Positions 53,837-61,400 of a stretch of 64,000 nt of DNA are shown here, piece after piece. The notes under the pieces were generated by a model, which worked only from the letters and a program-made list of their open reading frames with translations, was not told the DNA's origin and did not search any database. The stretch lies in contig NZ_PDWP01000015.1 of the NCBI RefSeq assembly GCF_010093235.1, positions 35,234-99,233 on the forward strand. Reading direction: 5' to 3'. The first letter of the stretch is position 1. Every line of letters starts with the position of its first letter. The position numbers and the translations under genes are program-made. The stretch comes from Pseudoxanthomonas suwonensis. Lineage in GTDB: Bacteria > Pseudomonadota > Gammaproteobacteria > Xanthomonadales > Xanthomonadaceae.

Positions 53837-54568
53837 TCAGCGGGGCTCGACGCGGAAGCGGAAGGCGTAGTCCTCGCCGTTCCAGTGGGCGACGATCTCC
53901 ACGTCGTAGGGCGCGCGACCGATCGCGCGGCCGACCACGATCTGGCCACCCCAGGATTCCTGCGGGCGGACCGTTGTGGTCTGCAGGATCGTGTCGCCAA
54001 GACGGTCCAGGGTCTCGTGCAGCTCCTGGTCGATCAGGTAGAGGCCACCGGCGGTCAGCACCGTGGCCGCAGCGGTTCCGGCCGCGGCGGACGCGGGGTC
54101 GTACCAGGTGGTGCGCACATGGCGCGGGCCGCGCCGGGTGTAGATGGTGGAGTCCACGGTCCGGTGCGCATCGTGGTGGGCCGCCACCGCGGTCGCCACG
54201 CCGGTGACGGCCACCGCCACCGCCGCCCAGGTCGCCGCCGACTCGGCCTCGCGCCCCAGGTCCTCGTACGAGTACACCGGCACCCAGACCCCGCCCACGC
54301 GGGCGCGGAAGTTCTCCGGACCGAGGTTCGAAGGCACGTCGAGCTTGTTGTACGCGGCCACGGCGAAGCTGATCCGCCCGTTGACCTCCACGCCCAACGG
54401 CGTGACCTGCACCGCTCCGTTCCGGAGCTCCAGGTCGGCCGTCGGCCGGCCGTTGTAGTAGCTCAGATGCGCCGCACCGGTGTCGATCGGCGTGATGGAA
54501 TATTTCGTCGTCGCACACGAGGTCAGCGCGAGCGCAGCCACCACGCCCACCAGCAGTTTCCCGGACAC
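53837..54568 (-). CDS. lipoprotein (paralogue of the broken gene at 61.5 kb)
   Basis: A 243-residue lipoprotein: lipobox LTSC, then LRNGAVQVTPLGVEVNGRISFAVAAYNKLD and GGVWVPVYSYEDLGREAESAA, a hydrophobic segment (TWAAVAVAVTGVATAVAA) and a beta-rich C-terminal half ending IVAHWNGEDYAFRFRVEPR. It begins with GTG at 54568, preceded by GAGGGGAA. No family was recognised. About 98 residues of it are matched by a truncated copy at 61401-61694. Confidence 0.8.
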   Translation of the reverse strand: MSGKLLVGVVAALALTSCATTKYSITPIDTGAAHLSYYNGRPTADLELRNGAVQVTPLGVEVNGRISFAVAAYNKLDVPSNLGPENFRARVGGVWVPVYSYEDLGREAESAATWAAVAVAVTGVATAVAAHHDAHRTVDSTIYTRRGPRHVRTTWYDPASAAAGTAAATVLTAGGLYLIDQELHETLDRLGDTILQTTTVRPQESWGGQIVVGRAIGRAPYDVEIVAHWNGEDYAFRFRVEPR

Positions 54569-54843
54569 GCGCTTCCCCTCTGTTCCCGCACCATGCGGCT
54601 CGGGCGACTCTAGGGCCTGGCGGTCCTCCGTAGAAGCCGACCTCGATCCGCCGTTTGGGTGCCGTACGGCCAGCGCCCGGCCATGCCGATCGCAAGGCCC
54701 ACCCGAAGCAGACACCTGGCCATAGCGAACCCGTGCCCGTCCGGGGCTGTCGCTACGCGACATGGCAAGGGCGAACCTGCCGTTCCAGCGGGGCATGCGT
54801 TCTGGCCGGAACGCTTCCCGCGCCCCGACCGGCACGCGCGCCC

Positions 54844-55863
54844 TTATCGCGGGCGCGAGCCCGACTCCGTTCCTCCGAGCACGGTGGCCACCGCCGCCGC
54901 GACCGCTTCCGGTGCGTCCAGCTGCACGTCGTGCGAGCTGTCCGGCACCTCCACGCGGCGCCCGTTGCGGGAAGCCGCGACCAGGCGGGCATGGGTCTGT
55001 TCGCGTGCGGCGCGCAACACGTTGGCGACCTCGTCAGGCACACCCGGCATGTCGGCGGCCGGGGCCGCGACGACCACCAGCGGCAGGTCGCCATAGGATT
55101 CGGTCTCCGGCACCGGTACGGCGAAGATCGCGGTGTTGGCGTCCAGCTCCGAACGCAGCGTGCGCCAGTACGCGGCCTCGAGCTTGTACGCCCGCGTCGC
55201 GGCGGCGACCGGCGCGCTCTGCCACGGCGGTGCGGCGCGCAGGCAGGCCCCAAGCGGGCCCTCGCCCCGGTCCAGCGTGCCGGCCTCGGCCGCGGCCAGG
55301 CAGGTATCCAGGAACGCATTGCGCTGCACGCGCCCCGCCTCGCCCTGCTGCTTCCAGTCCGGCGGCAGCTGCGCCTCGGCGCCCTGCTCGGGCGGATCCA
55401 CCAGCACCAGCCCGGCGACGTCCTGCGGATGCTGCTGCGCGTAGGCCCGCACGATATTGCTGCCGAGGGAATGCCCGACCAGGACCAGCGGCGTCCGCAG
55501 CCCCGCCGTGGCGCCCAGCGCCGACAGGTCGGCGACATCGGCGTCGAGATCCCGCGGCAGCGGACCTTCGTCGCTGAACCCATAGCCGGCACGGTCGTAG
55601 GCGCACACGCGCGTCTGCGGCGCCAGCAGGGACTGCACCTGGAACCAGGTGGCCGAATCGGCATTTCCGCCGGCTTCCAGCAGCACGGTCTGCGGCCCTT
55701 CGCCGCTGCAGCGCAGGTTCAAGGCCCGGCCCGGAGCGATGGTGATGCGCTCGCCCGCAACGGCGTATGTGTCGGGCGTCTGCTGCGGCGCGTCCGGCGC
55801 CGCCAGCGCCGGCGCGGACAACACGTTCGCGGAGAAGAGTACGGCGCATGCGATCGACTTCAT
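54844..55863 (-). CDS. alpha/beta hydrolase, exported
   Basis: A 339-residue serine hydrolase with signal peptide (MKSIACAVLFSANVLSAPALA). The nucleophile elbow GHSLGS holds Ser132 (LVLVGHSLGSN), preceded by AYDRAGYGFS, and a conserved histidine in SSHDVQLDAPEAVAAAV completes the triad. Likely an esterase or peptidase of the periplasm; substrate unknown. Single gene; the next region contains RAYT unit 2. Confidence 0.88.
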   Translation of the reverse strand: MKSIACAVLFSANVLSAPALAAPDAPQQTPDTYAVAGERITIAPGRALNLRCSGEGPQTVLLEAGGNADSATWFQVQSLLAPQTRVCAYDRAGYGFSDEGPLPRDLDADVADLSALGATAGLRTPLVLVGHSLGSNIVRAYAQQHPQDVAGLVLVDPPEQGAEAQLPPDWKQQGEAGRVQRNAFLDTCLAAAEAGTLDRGEGPLGACLRAAPPWQSAPVAAATRAYKLEAAYWRTLRSELDANTAIFAVPVPETESYGDLPLVVVAAPAADMPGVPDEVANVLRAAREQTHARLVAASRNGRRVEVPDSSHDVQLDAPEAVAAAVATVLGGTESGSRPR

Positions 55864-55954
55864 CCAGGATCTTCCTTGCAGGGCCGGAGAGCGCGTGCCT
55901 GCGGCAACGCGAGCGAGCGCCGAGCGTAGCGCCCGGCCGGAGCCAGGTTCAACG

Positions 55955-56835
55955 GAACGGGGTCAGGTTCACTTCCTACCGCATGTGGCACAGGATCCTG
56001 ACAGAGGCGCCGGAAGGCCCGGACAGACCTAGTGCGAGGCCATGCGCATCCTTCCGGCATGGCCCGCCTGCCGCGCTTCGACCTCCCCGGCATTCCCCAG
56101 CATGTCGTACAGCGCGGCAACAACCGGCTGCCGTGCTTCCTGGATGACGATGATCGCGTGCGCTACCTGCAGTTGCTGGCTGAAGCGCTGCCAGCCACCG
56201 GCTGCCAGCTGCACGCCTACGTGCTGATGGACAACCATGTCCATCTGCTGGTCACACCGCCAGAGGCAGGCGCAATCGGCAGGATGATGCAGCGGCTGGG
56301 TCGCAACTATGTCGCCTGGTTCAACCGCCGACACGGACGAACCGGCACGCTCTGGGAGGGTCGCTACAAGGCCTGCCTGGTCGACAGCGAGGCCTACGTC
56401 CTGCGCTGCTACCGCTACATCGAACTCAACCCGGCGCGCGCCCGGCTCACCGACGACCCGACGTCCTGGCGCTGGTCCAGCTGCGCCATCAACACGGGGC
56501 AGCGCCCGCGTGCAGGCCTGGCACCCCACCCCAGCTGGCTGGCGCTCGGAAGCACCGATGCCGAGCGTGCGTCGGCCTACCGGGCGCTGCTGGACCAAGC
56601 ACTGGACGACGACACGCTCGCCGAAATCCGTGACTACCTGCAGCAGCAACGCGCTCTCGGCCGCGACGTCTTCCGCGCCATGGTCGAGGCCAAGACTCGG
56701 CGCTTTGCCGGAACCCGACCCGCCCATCGGCCGCCACGCCTACCCTCATCGCGGAAGTGCCGGAAGTGAACCTGACCCCGTTCGGCGGTGCCGGGACCAC
56801 AGTGGAGCATTGCCCGAAGTGAACCTGACCCCGTT
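55955..56835 (+). mobile_element. RAYT unit 2 with inverted type-B REPs
   Basis: Left REP GGGGTCAGGTTCACTTCC (55959-55976) and right REP GGAAGTGAACCTGACCCC (56762-56779) are exact 18-bp inverted repeats flanking a RAYT gene. A second, 40-nt-distant copy of the right-hand motif is at 56816-56835 and touches the truncated GST. This region (from REP through the RAYT start) reappears with deletion at 60962-61396. Confidence 0.88.
56059..56769 (+). CDS. REP-associated tyrosine transposase (RAYT) 2
   Basis: A 236-residue Y1_Tnp transposase closely similar to RAYT 1: MARLPRFDLPGIPQHVVQRGNN start, HUH H60-V-H62 in MDNHVHLLVT, nucleophile Y120 in CYRYIELNPAR. The C-terminus is shorter than RAYT 1 and its stop codon, TGA in AAGTGAACC, is supplied by the right REP itself. 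All catalytic residues look intact. Codon use matches the host. Confidence 0.95.
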   Translation: MARLPRFDLPGIPQHVVQRGNNRLPCFLDDDDRVRYLQLLAEALPATGCQLHAYVLMDNHVHLLVTPPEAGAIGRMMQRLGRNYVAWFNRRHGRTGTLWEGRYKACLVDSEAYVLRCYRYIELNPARARLTDDPTSWRWSSCAINTGQRPRAGLAPHPSWLALGSTDAERASAYRALLDQALDDDTLAEIRDYLQQQRALGRDVFRAMVEAKTRRFAGTRPAHRPPRLPSSRKCRK

Positions 56836-57127
56836 ACCCGCGAAGAAGCTCGTAGGTCTCCTCGTCATTGATCGCCCCGAACTTCTCATACTGGGCCGCA
56901 AGCTGCAGCAAGATTGGCGCTGTCTGCGTCAATTTGCGGCCATTGACCTCCAGCACCGGAATTTCACCCATCGGATTGACCGTGCGCCGCCACTGCGGCG
57001 TCCACGTCACGCGCGAGCCGAAATCCGTCCAGACGGGCTCAAAGGTTTGGCCGCAGAGCGTCAGCATCAGCGCCAGTTTGTAGCTGTTGCCTGACTCGGG
57101 GAAGTAATGGAGGCGATACGTGTCCAT
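56834..57127 (-). pseudogene. GST N-terminal domain, truncated by REP
   Basis: Ninety-seven residues of the thioredoxin-like domain of a glutathione S-transferase (MDTYRLHYFPESGNSYKLALML; ...MGEIPVLEVNGRKLTQTAPILLQL). A normal GST continues for over 100 residues with a helical domain; here the frame ends in TAA created at the junction with the REP (GGG-TAA-CGGGGTCAGG). The lost 3 half is not elsewhere in the window. Composition is poorer in GC than the host average, like the genes next to it. Confidence 0.85.
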
Positions 57128-57168
57128 CGCAGTTCCTTCTTTGGCGGGGCGACTGGTGAATAGCAGTT

Positions 57169-57594
57169 CTAGGCCGGCTTCACGATCGCCAAGATGGCGA
57201 TGACCAACATCGCAACGACGATGCCGAGTTCAGCACCAGGAATCTTCTCTACAGATGCTCCAGTTCGAAGGCAACGTCGTATTCGACCGGAACGTACGCC
57301 GTGAAACGCCGATAGGGCGACGACGAAGATCAGCTTGACGATCAGCCATGGGGATGACAGCCATCCCGCGCCGAGCGCCAATGAAAATCCGAAGATCCAG
57401 GTCAACAGCAATGCGGGCGTGGTGACGGTACGTTCAAAACGCTGCAGCGCGGCCAACATCCCCGCTTGTTCTTCTGGTGGTGACAGCGAGATGGCGTTCA
57501 CCATCCGTTCTTGCGCAAGCAAGCCGCCCACCAGAAATACCACCGCCGTGACGTGTGCTGCCACCAAATAAGGGTAAATCGCTGCCAAGCTCAT
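57169..57594 (-). CDS. CopD/HemJ-like membrane protein
   Basis: A 141-residue protein with four predicted helices: IYPYLVAAHVTAVVFLVGGLLAQERM, RFERTVTTPALLLTWIFGFSLALGAGW, LIVKLIFVVALSAFHGVRSGRIRR and a C-terminal IVVAMLVIAILAIVKPA. This arrangement, with the conserved His in AH, T/P and KL...H positions, resembles CopD-type/HemJ-like proteins (heme or copper handling). Function is not settled. It overlaps the upstream DUF3817 gene by 4 nt. Confidence 0.75.
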   Translation of the reverse strand: MSLAAIYPYLVAAHVTAVVFLVGGLLAQERMVNAISLSPPEEQAGMLAALQRFERTVTTPALLLTWIFGFSLALGAGWLSSPWLIVKLIFVVALSAFHGVRSGRIRRCLRTGASVEKIPGAELGIVVAMLVIAILAIVKPA

Positions 57595-57983
57595 CGAGCC
57601 TCCTTGCCATCGGCGAGCGTTCTCGCCCGTTCGCGCAGCCACCGGAGATTGGCGTACCCGCCGAATGGCACAAACGCGACCAGAAACAATCGAGCCACTT
57701 CACGGCCATGCCAGCCGCCGCCGGACACGGTTTGCAGTACCGTCCAGATGTACGCCAGAAATGCGATCCCATGTATGGGCCCGAGGAACTTCGAGCCATA
57801 CGGCCAGCCCCAGAGATGGCGCAGAGGGACCGCAACGAACACCAAAAGAACCAGCGTTGTTGCCTCGATGATCGAGGCCATCTCAAGGCGCTTCAGTTGC
57901 TGGCTCTCAAGAGCCGCGATGGGTTCATGTGGATGACGCGGGTCCTTTTCTGCTTGTCCGTCTTTGACCATGTGGTTTCTCAT
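57591..57983 (-). CDS. DUF3817-family membrane protein
   Basis: A ~130-residue integral membrane protein: QLKRLEMASIIEATTLVLLVFVAVPLRHLWGWPYGSKFLGPIHGIAFLAYIW is the DUF3817 core. Function unknown. The ATG at 57983 (or 57971, five codons in) has no clear ribosome site; a longer frame from 58025 runs into map. It is translationally coupled to the CopD-like gene. Confidence 0.75.
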   Translation of the reverse strand: MRNHMVKDGQAEKDPRHPHEPIAALESQQLKRLEMASIIEATTLVLLVFVAVPLRHLWGWPYGSKFLGPIHGIAFLAYIWTVLQTVSGGGWHGREVARLFLVAFVPFGGYANLRWLRERARTLADGKEAR

Positions 57984-58005
57984 GAAAGGCTTGCATTCAT
58001 GAAAG

Positions 58006-58773
58006 TCACGTCGGGCATTTCTCACCGGGCCGCAAGGTCAGGACCCGGGCACCGTGAGCCGTGACGGCAACGGTATGTTCGAATTGAGCCGACAATTGCC
58101 CATCGCAGGTGACCACCGTCCAACCATCCTCCTCGGTTCGAACGGTGCGCCGTCCTTGATTCACCATCGGCTCGATGGTGAACACCATCCCTTCGCGCAG
58201 TACTAGCCCCGTTCGCGGTTTGCCCCAGTGCAGCACTTGTGGCGCCTCGTGCATCTCACGACCGATGCCGTGGCCACAGTATTCCCTGACGATCGAATAG
58301 CCATTCCTGCGGGCATGTCGCTCGATGGCGTGGCCCACGTCGCCAAGCGTGGCACCTGGGCGCACGGCCTGAATGCCTTTGCACATCGCCTCATAAGCCA
58401 CGTGCACGAGCCGCCGCGCCGGCTGCGACACCTCGCCCACCAGATAGGTTTTGCTGGAATCGGCGATGTAGCCGTTCTTCTCCAGTGTGATGTCGAAATT
58501 GACGATGTCCCCGTCTTGCAAGATGTCTTCGGCAGAAGGAACGCCATGGCAGACCACATGATTGCGCGAGGCGTTCAGCGCATAGGCGTACCCGTATTGC
58601 CCCTTGCTGGCCGGGCGCGCGCCGAGCTCGTGGACGATGAATGCATCGACCAGATCGTTGACCTGCAGGGTCGACATGCCGATCAGGTTCAGCCGATCGA
58701 GATAGTCGAACACCAGCGCCAGCAGTCGGCCCGACTCCGCCATCAGCGCGATTTCTTCGGGTCGCTTGGTCAT
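58006..58773 (-). CDS. map: type I methionine aminopeptidase
   Basis: A 255-residue metallo-peptidase that removes initiator methionine from proteins. All five metal ligands are present: Asp94 (FDIT), Asp105 (ADSS), His168 (GHGIG), Glu201 (IEPM) and Glu232 (FEHT); His76 occupies the substrate pocket. This is not the usual Map beside rpsB; here it is the second gene of a unit with a ParD-like antitoxin, overlapping by 4 nt (58770-58773). It may be an accessory copy; no other map is in the window. Composition is lower in GC than the flanks. Confidence 0.93.
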   Translation of the reverse strand: MTKRPEEIALMAESGRLLALVFDYLDRLNLIGMSTLQVNDLVDAFIVHELGARPASKGQYGYAYALNASRNHVVCHGVPSAEDILQDGDIVNFDITLEKNGYIADSSKTYLVGEVSQPARRLVHVAYEAMCKGIQAVRPGATLGDVGHAIERHARRNGYSIVREYCGHGIGREMHEAPQVLHWGKPRTGLVLREGMVFTIEPMVNQGRRTVRTEEDGWTVVTCDGQLSAQFEHTVAVTAHGARVLTLRPGEKCPT

Positions 58774-58982
58774 GTCGAACCCATCTTGATGGGTTGCGCC
58801 ACTACACCCGCGGCCCGCAGTTCACGCGTGACGATGTCGTTGAAGCTCAGTGTCGGGTTCATTTCGCACAGCATGCCGATCCGGATCCAGAAGGCCGCTT
58901 GCGCGTTGATCGACCGGCACGACACCGCGCTGGCCTTGCGCAGTTGGTCATGCAAATCGTCGTCGATGTTCACGATGCCCAT
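58770..58982 (-). CDS. ParD-like antitoxin-family protein
   Basis: A 70-residue protein, MGIVNIDDDLHDQLRKASAVSCRSINAQAAFWIRIGMLCE..., which fits the ParD-like family: a ribbon-helix-helix-type N-terminus (SINAQAAFWIRIG) likely to bind DNA. There is no ParE toxin next to it; the coupled partner is map. Three 11-bp direct repeats lie just upstream, as expected of an autoregulated antitoxin. Confidence 0.8.
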   Translation of the reverse strand: MGIVNIDDDLHDQLRKASAVSCRSINAQAAFWIRIGMLCEMNPTLSFNDIVTRELRAAGVVAQPIKMGST

Positions 58983-58989
58983 ATGCCGT

Positions 58990-59022
58990 CCACTTTATAC
59001 GAAACATATACGCATCATATAC
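58990..59022 (-). promoter_or_regulatory. three 11-bp direct repeats upstream of the ParD-like gene
   Basis: Read on the minus strand the repeats are GTATATGATGC (59012-59022), GTATATGTTTC (59001-59011) and GTATAAAGTGG (58990-59000). They sit head to tail, one helical turn apart, ending 7 nt before the ParD-like start. The region is strongly AT-rich in a GC-rich genome. This is a likely operator and promoter for the antitoxin-map pair; binding is inference. Confidence 0.75.
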
Positions 59023-59067
59023 TTTTCTGACTGCGACGCAAGGGAGCCGCAGGCCTGCCCGCGCCCG

Positions 59068-59961
59068 TCAAAACAGCGTCGAGCGATGCGCGGCCAGGCC
59101 CGCCAGTGCGCCGTCGCCCACGGCCAACGCCACGCTGCCCGCCGCTCTTGCGGCATCGCCACAGGCGAAGACCCCTGGCACGCTCGTCTCCTGTGCAGCG
59201 TTGACCTTGATGAACTCGCCCAGCGGACCTTTCTCGATCTCGCAGCCCAGTTGTTGCGCCACAGGGCTGCTGAGGTGGGCTCGTGTCTGGGTGAACAGGC
59301 CATTCATCGACAGGATGCGTCCGTCTGCCAGCACCACGTCAGCCTCGCCTTCGATGCGCTCGATGGGCGTTGATTCGACACGCGTGCCCCTCCTGGCGAG
59401 CGCGGCCAGATCCTCTGGCGTCGGCGCATAGGCGTCGTTGAGGAACAGTGTCGGCTTGCCCCAGTCGGGCAGCATGAGGCCGTGGTGCTGCGCCATCGGC
59501 GACGCGGCCACGATGCCGATGGGCCCGGCGTCCAACTCGTAGCCATGGCAGTAGGGGCAATGGAATACGCTGCGGCCCCAGCGCTCGGCCAGGCCCGGCA
59601 CCGGTGGCAGCTCGTCGCGCACGCCAATGGCTAGGATCAATCGACCGGCGCTGACCACTTGGCCTGAGACGCAGAACTCGAAGCGGCCATCCGGGCCGCG
59701 ACGCGCCTCCTCGGCCAGAGCGTCCAGCCAGCGCACGTTCGGGTAGCGCAGCAACTGGCTGCGGCCCTCGGCCGCCATCGCGCCCGGGGACTGGCCGTCG
59801 CGCGTGAGGAATCCATGCGAATGCCCTTGCGCCTCGTCAACGAAGCGGTTGCGGCGCTGTCCGGCATCGACCACCAGCACGTCGCGGCGCGCCCTGGCGA
59901 GCTGAAGCGCGGCGGACAGCCCCGCATAGCTGCCACCGATGACCGCGAAATCAACCTTCAT
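59068..59961 (-). CDS. thioredoxin-reductase-like FAD/NAD(P) oxidoreductase
   Basis: A 297-residue flavoprotein: FAD loop GGSYAG (9-14), [14 protein letters not shown], redox-active CPYC at 135-138 ([10 protein letters not shown]) and a terminal [18 protein letters not shown] (cofactor-binding). It resembles the short thioredoxin-reductase family used in detoxification. Its start overlaps the Rrf2 gene by 11 nt, so the regulator and the enzyme form a pair. Start at 59961 gives [12 protein letters not shown]; an upstream start adds ten residues. Confidence 0.9.
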   Translation of the reverse strand: MKVDFAVIGGSYAGLSAALQLARARRDVLVVDAGQRRNRFVDEAQGHSHGFLTRDGQSPGAMAAEGRSQLLRYPNVRWLDALAEEARRGPDGRFEFCVSGQVVSAGRLILAIGVRDELPPVPGLAERWGRSVFHCPYCHGYELDAGPIGIVAASPMAQHHGLMLPDWGKPTLFLNDAYAPTPEDLAALARRGTRVESTPIERIEGEADVVLADGRILSMNGLFTQTRAHLSSPVAQQLGCEIEKGPLGEFIKVNAAQETSVPGVFACGDAARAAGSVALAVGDGALAGLAAHRSTLF

Positions 59962-60421
59962 GGACGTGCTCCACAAGCCGGTGCGGGGCATGGCGATGAG
60001 CCTTCAAGCGTCGCCGGAAGTCGCTGGCGAGATCGGCCAGCGTCACCTCACCGAGTCGCTCCAGCAGCAATCGCTCGGCGTCCTGCACCGCCACGCCCAA
60101 GGCTTCGTTGACCGCCTGTGCGACGAGGCACTGCGGGTGGTTCTCCCGGAAACCCAGCGAGACGAGGGATGGCTCGCCGAGCGCTTCGTAAACGCTGCGC
60201 AGCGTGACCGCCTCCAGCGCGCAGGACAGCACCCAGCCGCCGCCGTGGCCTTTGGATGATCGGACGAAGCCCTTGTCCCTGAGCCCGGCCATCAAGCGGC
60301 GCAGCACGACGGGGTTCGTCTGCATGGCCGCGGCAAGCAACTCCGAGGTCGCGGGCCCTTCGGCTTGCGCCATATGCAGGAGGACATGCAAAACGTCCGA
60401 GAGTTGGCTATTTTTCTTCAT
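59951..60421 (-). CDS. Rrf2-family transcriptional regulator
   Basis: A 156-residue regulator with an N-terminal winged helix ([63 protein letters not shown]) of the Rrf2 type. The three-cysteine cluster of IscR/NsrR is absent (only isolated Cys, as in HPQCLVAQ), so no Fe-S cluster is expected. Likely it controls itself and the oxidoreductase it overlaps. Start codon ATG at 60421 lies inside a palindrome that also carries its promoter. Confidence 0.9.
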   Translation of the reverse strand: MKKNSQLSDVLHVLLHMAQAEGPATSELLAAAMQTNPVVLRRLMAGLRDKGFVRSSKGHGGGWVLSCALEAVTLRSVYEALGEPSLVSLGFRENHPQCLVAQAVNEALGVAVQDAERLLLERLGEVTLADLASDFRRRLKAHRHAPHRLVEHVHEG

Positions 60422-60457
60422 GCAACATTATGAGTTGCATGATATGCCTTTTGTCAA
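60420..60457 (-). promoter_or_regulatory. Rrf2 promoter with palindromic operator
   Basis: Minus strand: TTGACA (60452-60457) as -35 and CATAAT (60427-60432) as -10, spacer 19 nt. The -10 lies within the inverted repeat ATGCAAC-N7-GTTGCAT (60420-60440), whose second arm contains the ATG of the Rrf2 gene. Transcription would begin about at the start codon, so the mRNA may be leaderless and self-repressed. No Shine-Dalgarno is seen. Confidence 0.75.
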
Positions 60458-60650
60458 GCAACGAACTTCGCCTGATCAACCTGGAAGGGCGTGAAGTGGA
60501 CGCTGGCTTTCCTGCGTGATGCTCAAAGGCACGCCGGAACGCATCGGCGAACCAGAAGTTCCCGCGTGGTTCGCCATTGCGTCCCTCGTATGTTCGCCAC
60601 CCGAAGCCTGCAATGACACCTGTTCCTCAACAGCGTCATAGGAGGCTTCC

Positions 60651-60915
60651 ATGCCGACAACGGCAAGCACCATCACCCGGTCGCCGGTCGATGCGATCAA
60701 TAGTCTGTCTCCCGGCGACCGTCGGGTCCTCAACGAGAACGAGCTCGCGCAGCGCTGGGGCCTGAGCCCCAAGACCCTGCAGCGCTGGCGCAGCGAAGGT
60801 CGCGGCCCGCGCTACCTGAAGCTGTCCAAGCGCGTCAGCTACCCCCCTGGAGTCGGTCATCGAGTTCGAGCGTGGCGCCCTGCACGACTCGACCTCCGAG
60901 CGCGTGGCGCGCTGA
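60651..60915 (+). pseudogene. AlpA/excisionase-like HTH protein, frameshifted
   Basis: AGGAGG lies before the ATG. The frame encodes DRRVLNENELAQRWGLSPKTLQRWRSEGRGPRYLKLSKRVSYP, a typical helix-turn-helix domain, then reads into a wrong frame at a run of six Cs (60842-60847). Removing one C continues in the correct frame with LESVIEFERGALHDSTSERVAR and a stop at 60913-60915. So the gene has a +1 frameshift in the poly-C run. Such small HTH proteins are common in integrative elements; no integrase is seen beside it. Confidence 0.75.
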
Positions 60916-60961
60916 AGGGGGGGCGATGAGCGATTTGACCCTTTACCCCGCCGACATTGAC

Positions 60962-61397
60962 GGAACGGGGTCAGGTTCACTTCCGAGGTCGGAACGGGGT
61001 CGCGGAACGGGGTCAGGTTCACCTCTTACTGGACGTGGCACAGGATCCTGCCAGATGCGCCGGAAGGCCCAGACAGACGTAGTGCGAGGCCATGCGCACT
61101 CTTCCGGCATGGCCGGCTGCCGCGCTTCAACCTCCCCCGGCATTCCCAGCCCGCCGTACAGCGCGGCAACAACCGGCCGCCGTGCTTCCTGGATGGCGAT
61201 GATCGCGTGCGCTATCTACAGCTGCCGACCCAAGTGCTGCCAGCCACCGGGTGCCAGCTGCACGCCTACGTGCTGATGGCCAAGCAAACGGGGCCGGGGT
61301 TTACCTCACGGCGTGGGCCTGGGCCACCCCGGCGAGTGGCCCTGCCGGTGCCGGGACACCCCGTGGAGCATTGCTCGAAGTGAACCTGACCCCGTTT
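60962..61397 (+). mobile_element. internally deleted copy of RAYT unit 2
   Basis: Two type-B REP cores (60965 and 61008), then ~75 bp like that before RAYT 2 (CAGGATCCTG, CGGAAGGCCC, AGTGCGAGGCCATGCGCA), then a decayed RAYT start from 61109 (MAGCRAS..; frameshifts relative to RAYT 2) up to about 61283. The middle and end of the gene are missing. The right end is a REP-terminal block (GTGGAGCATTGC then CGAAGTGAACCTGACCCC, 61362-61394) that matches the one at 56806-56833. Confidence 0.85.
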
Positions 61398-61400
61398 TCG

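Noticed and set aside
56834..57127. Complete small GST-like protein
   Set aside because: It lacks the whole C-terminal helical domain and its stop is created at a REP junction; called a truncated pseudogene.
58006..58773. The map gene as the housekeeping copy
   Set aside because: Its context (ParD-like partner, lower GC) does not match the usual rpsB-linked map; whether the strain has another cannot be told here, so it is not called housekeeping.
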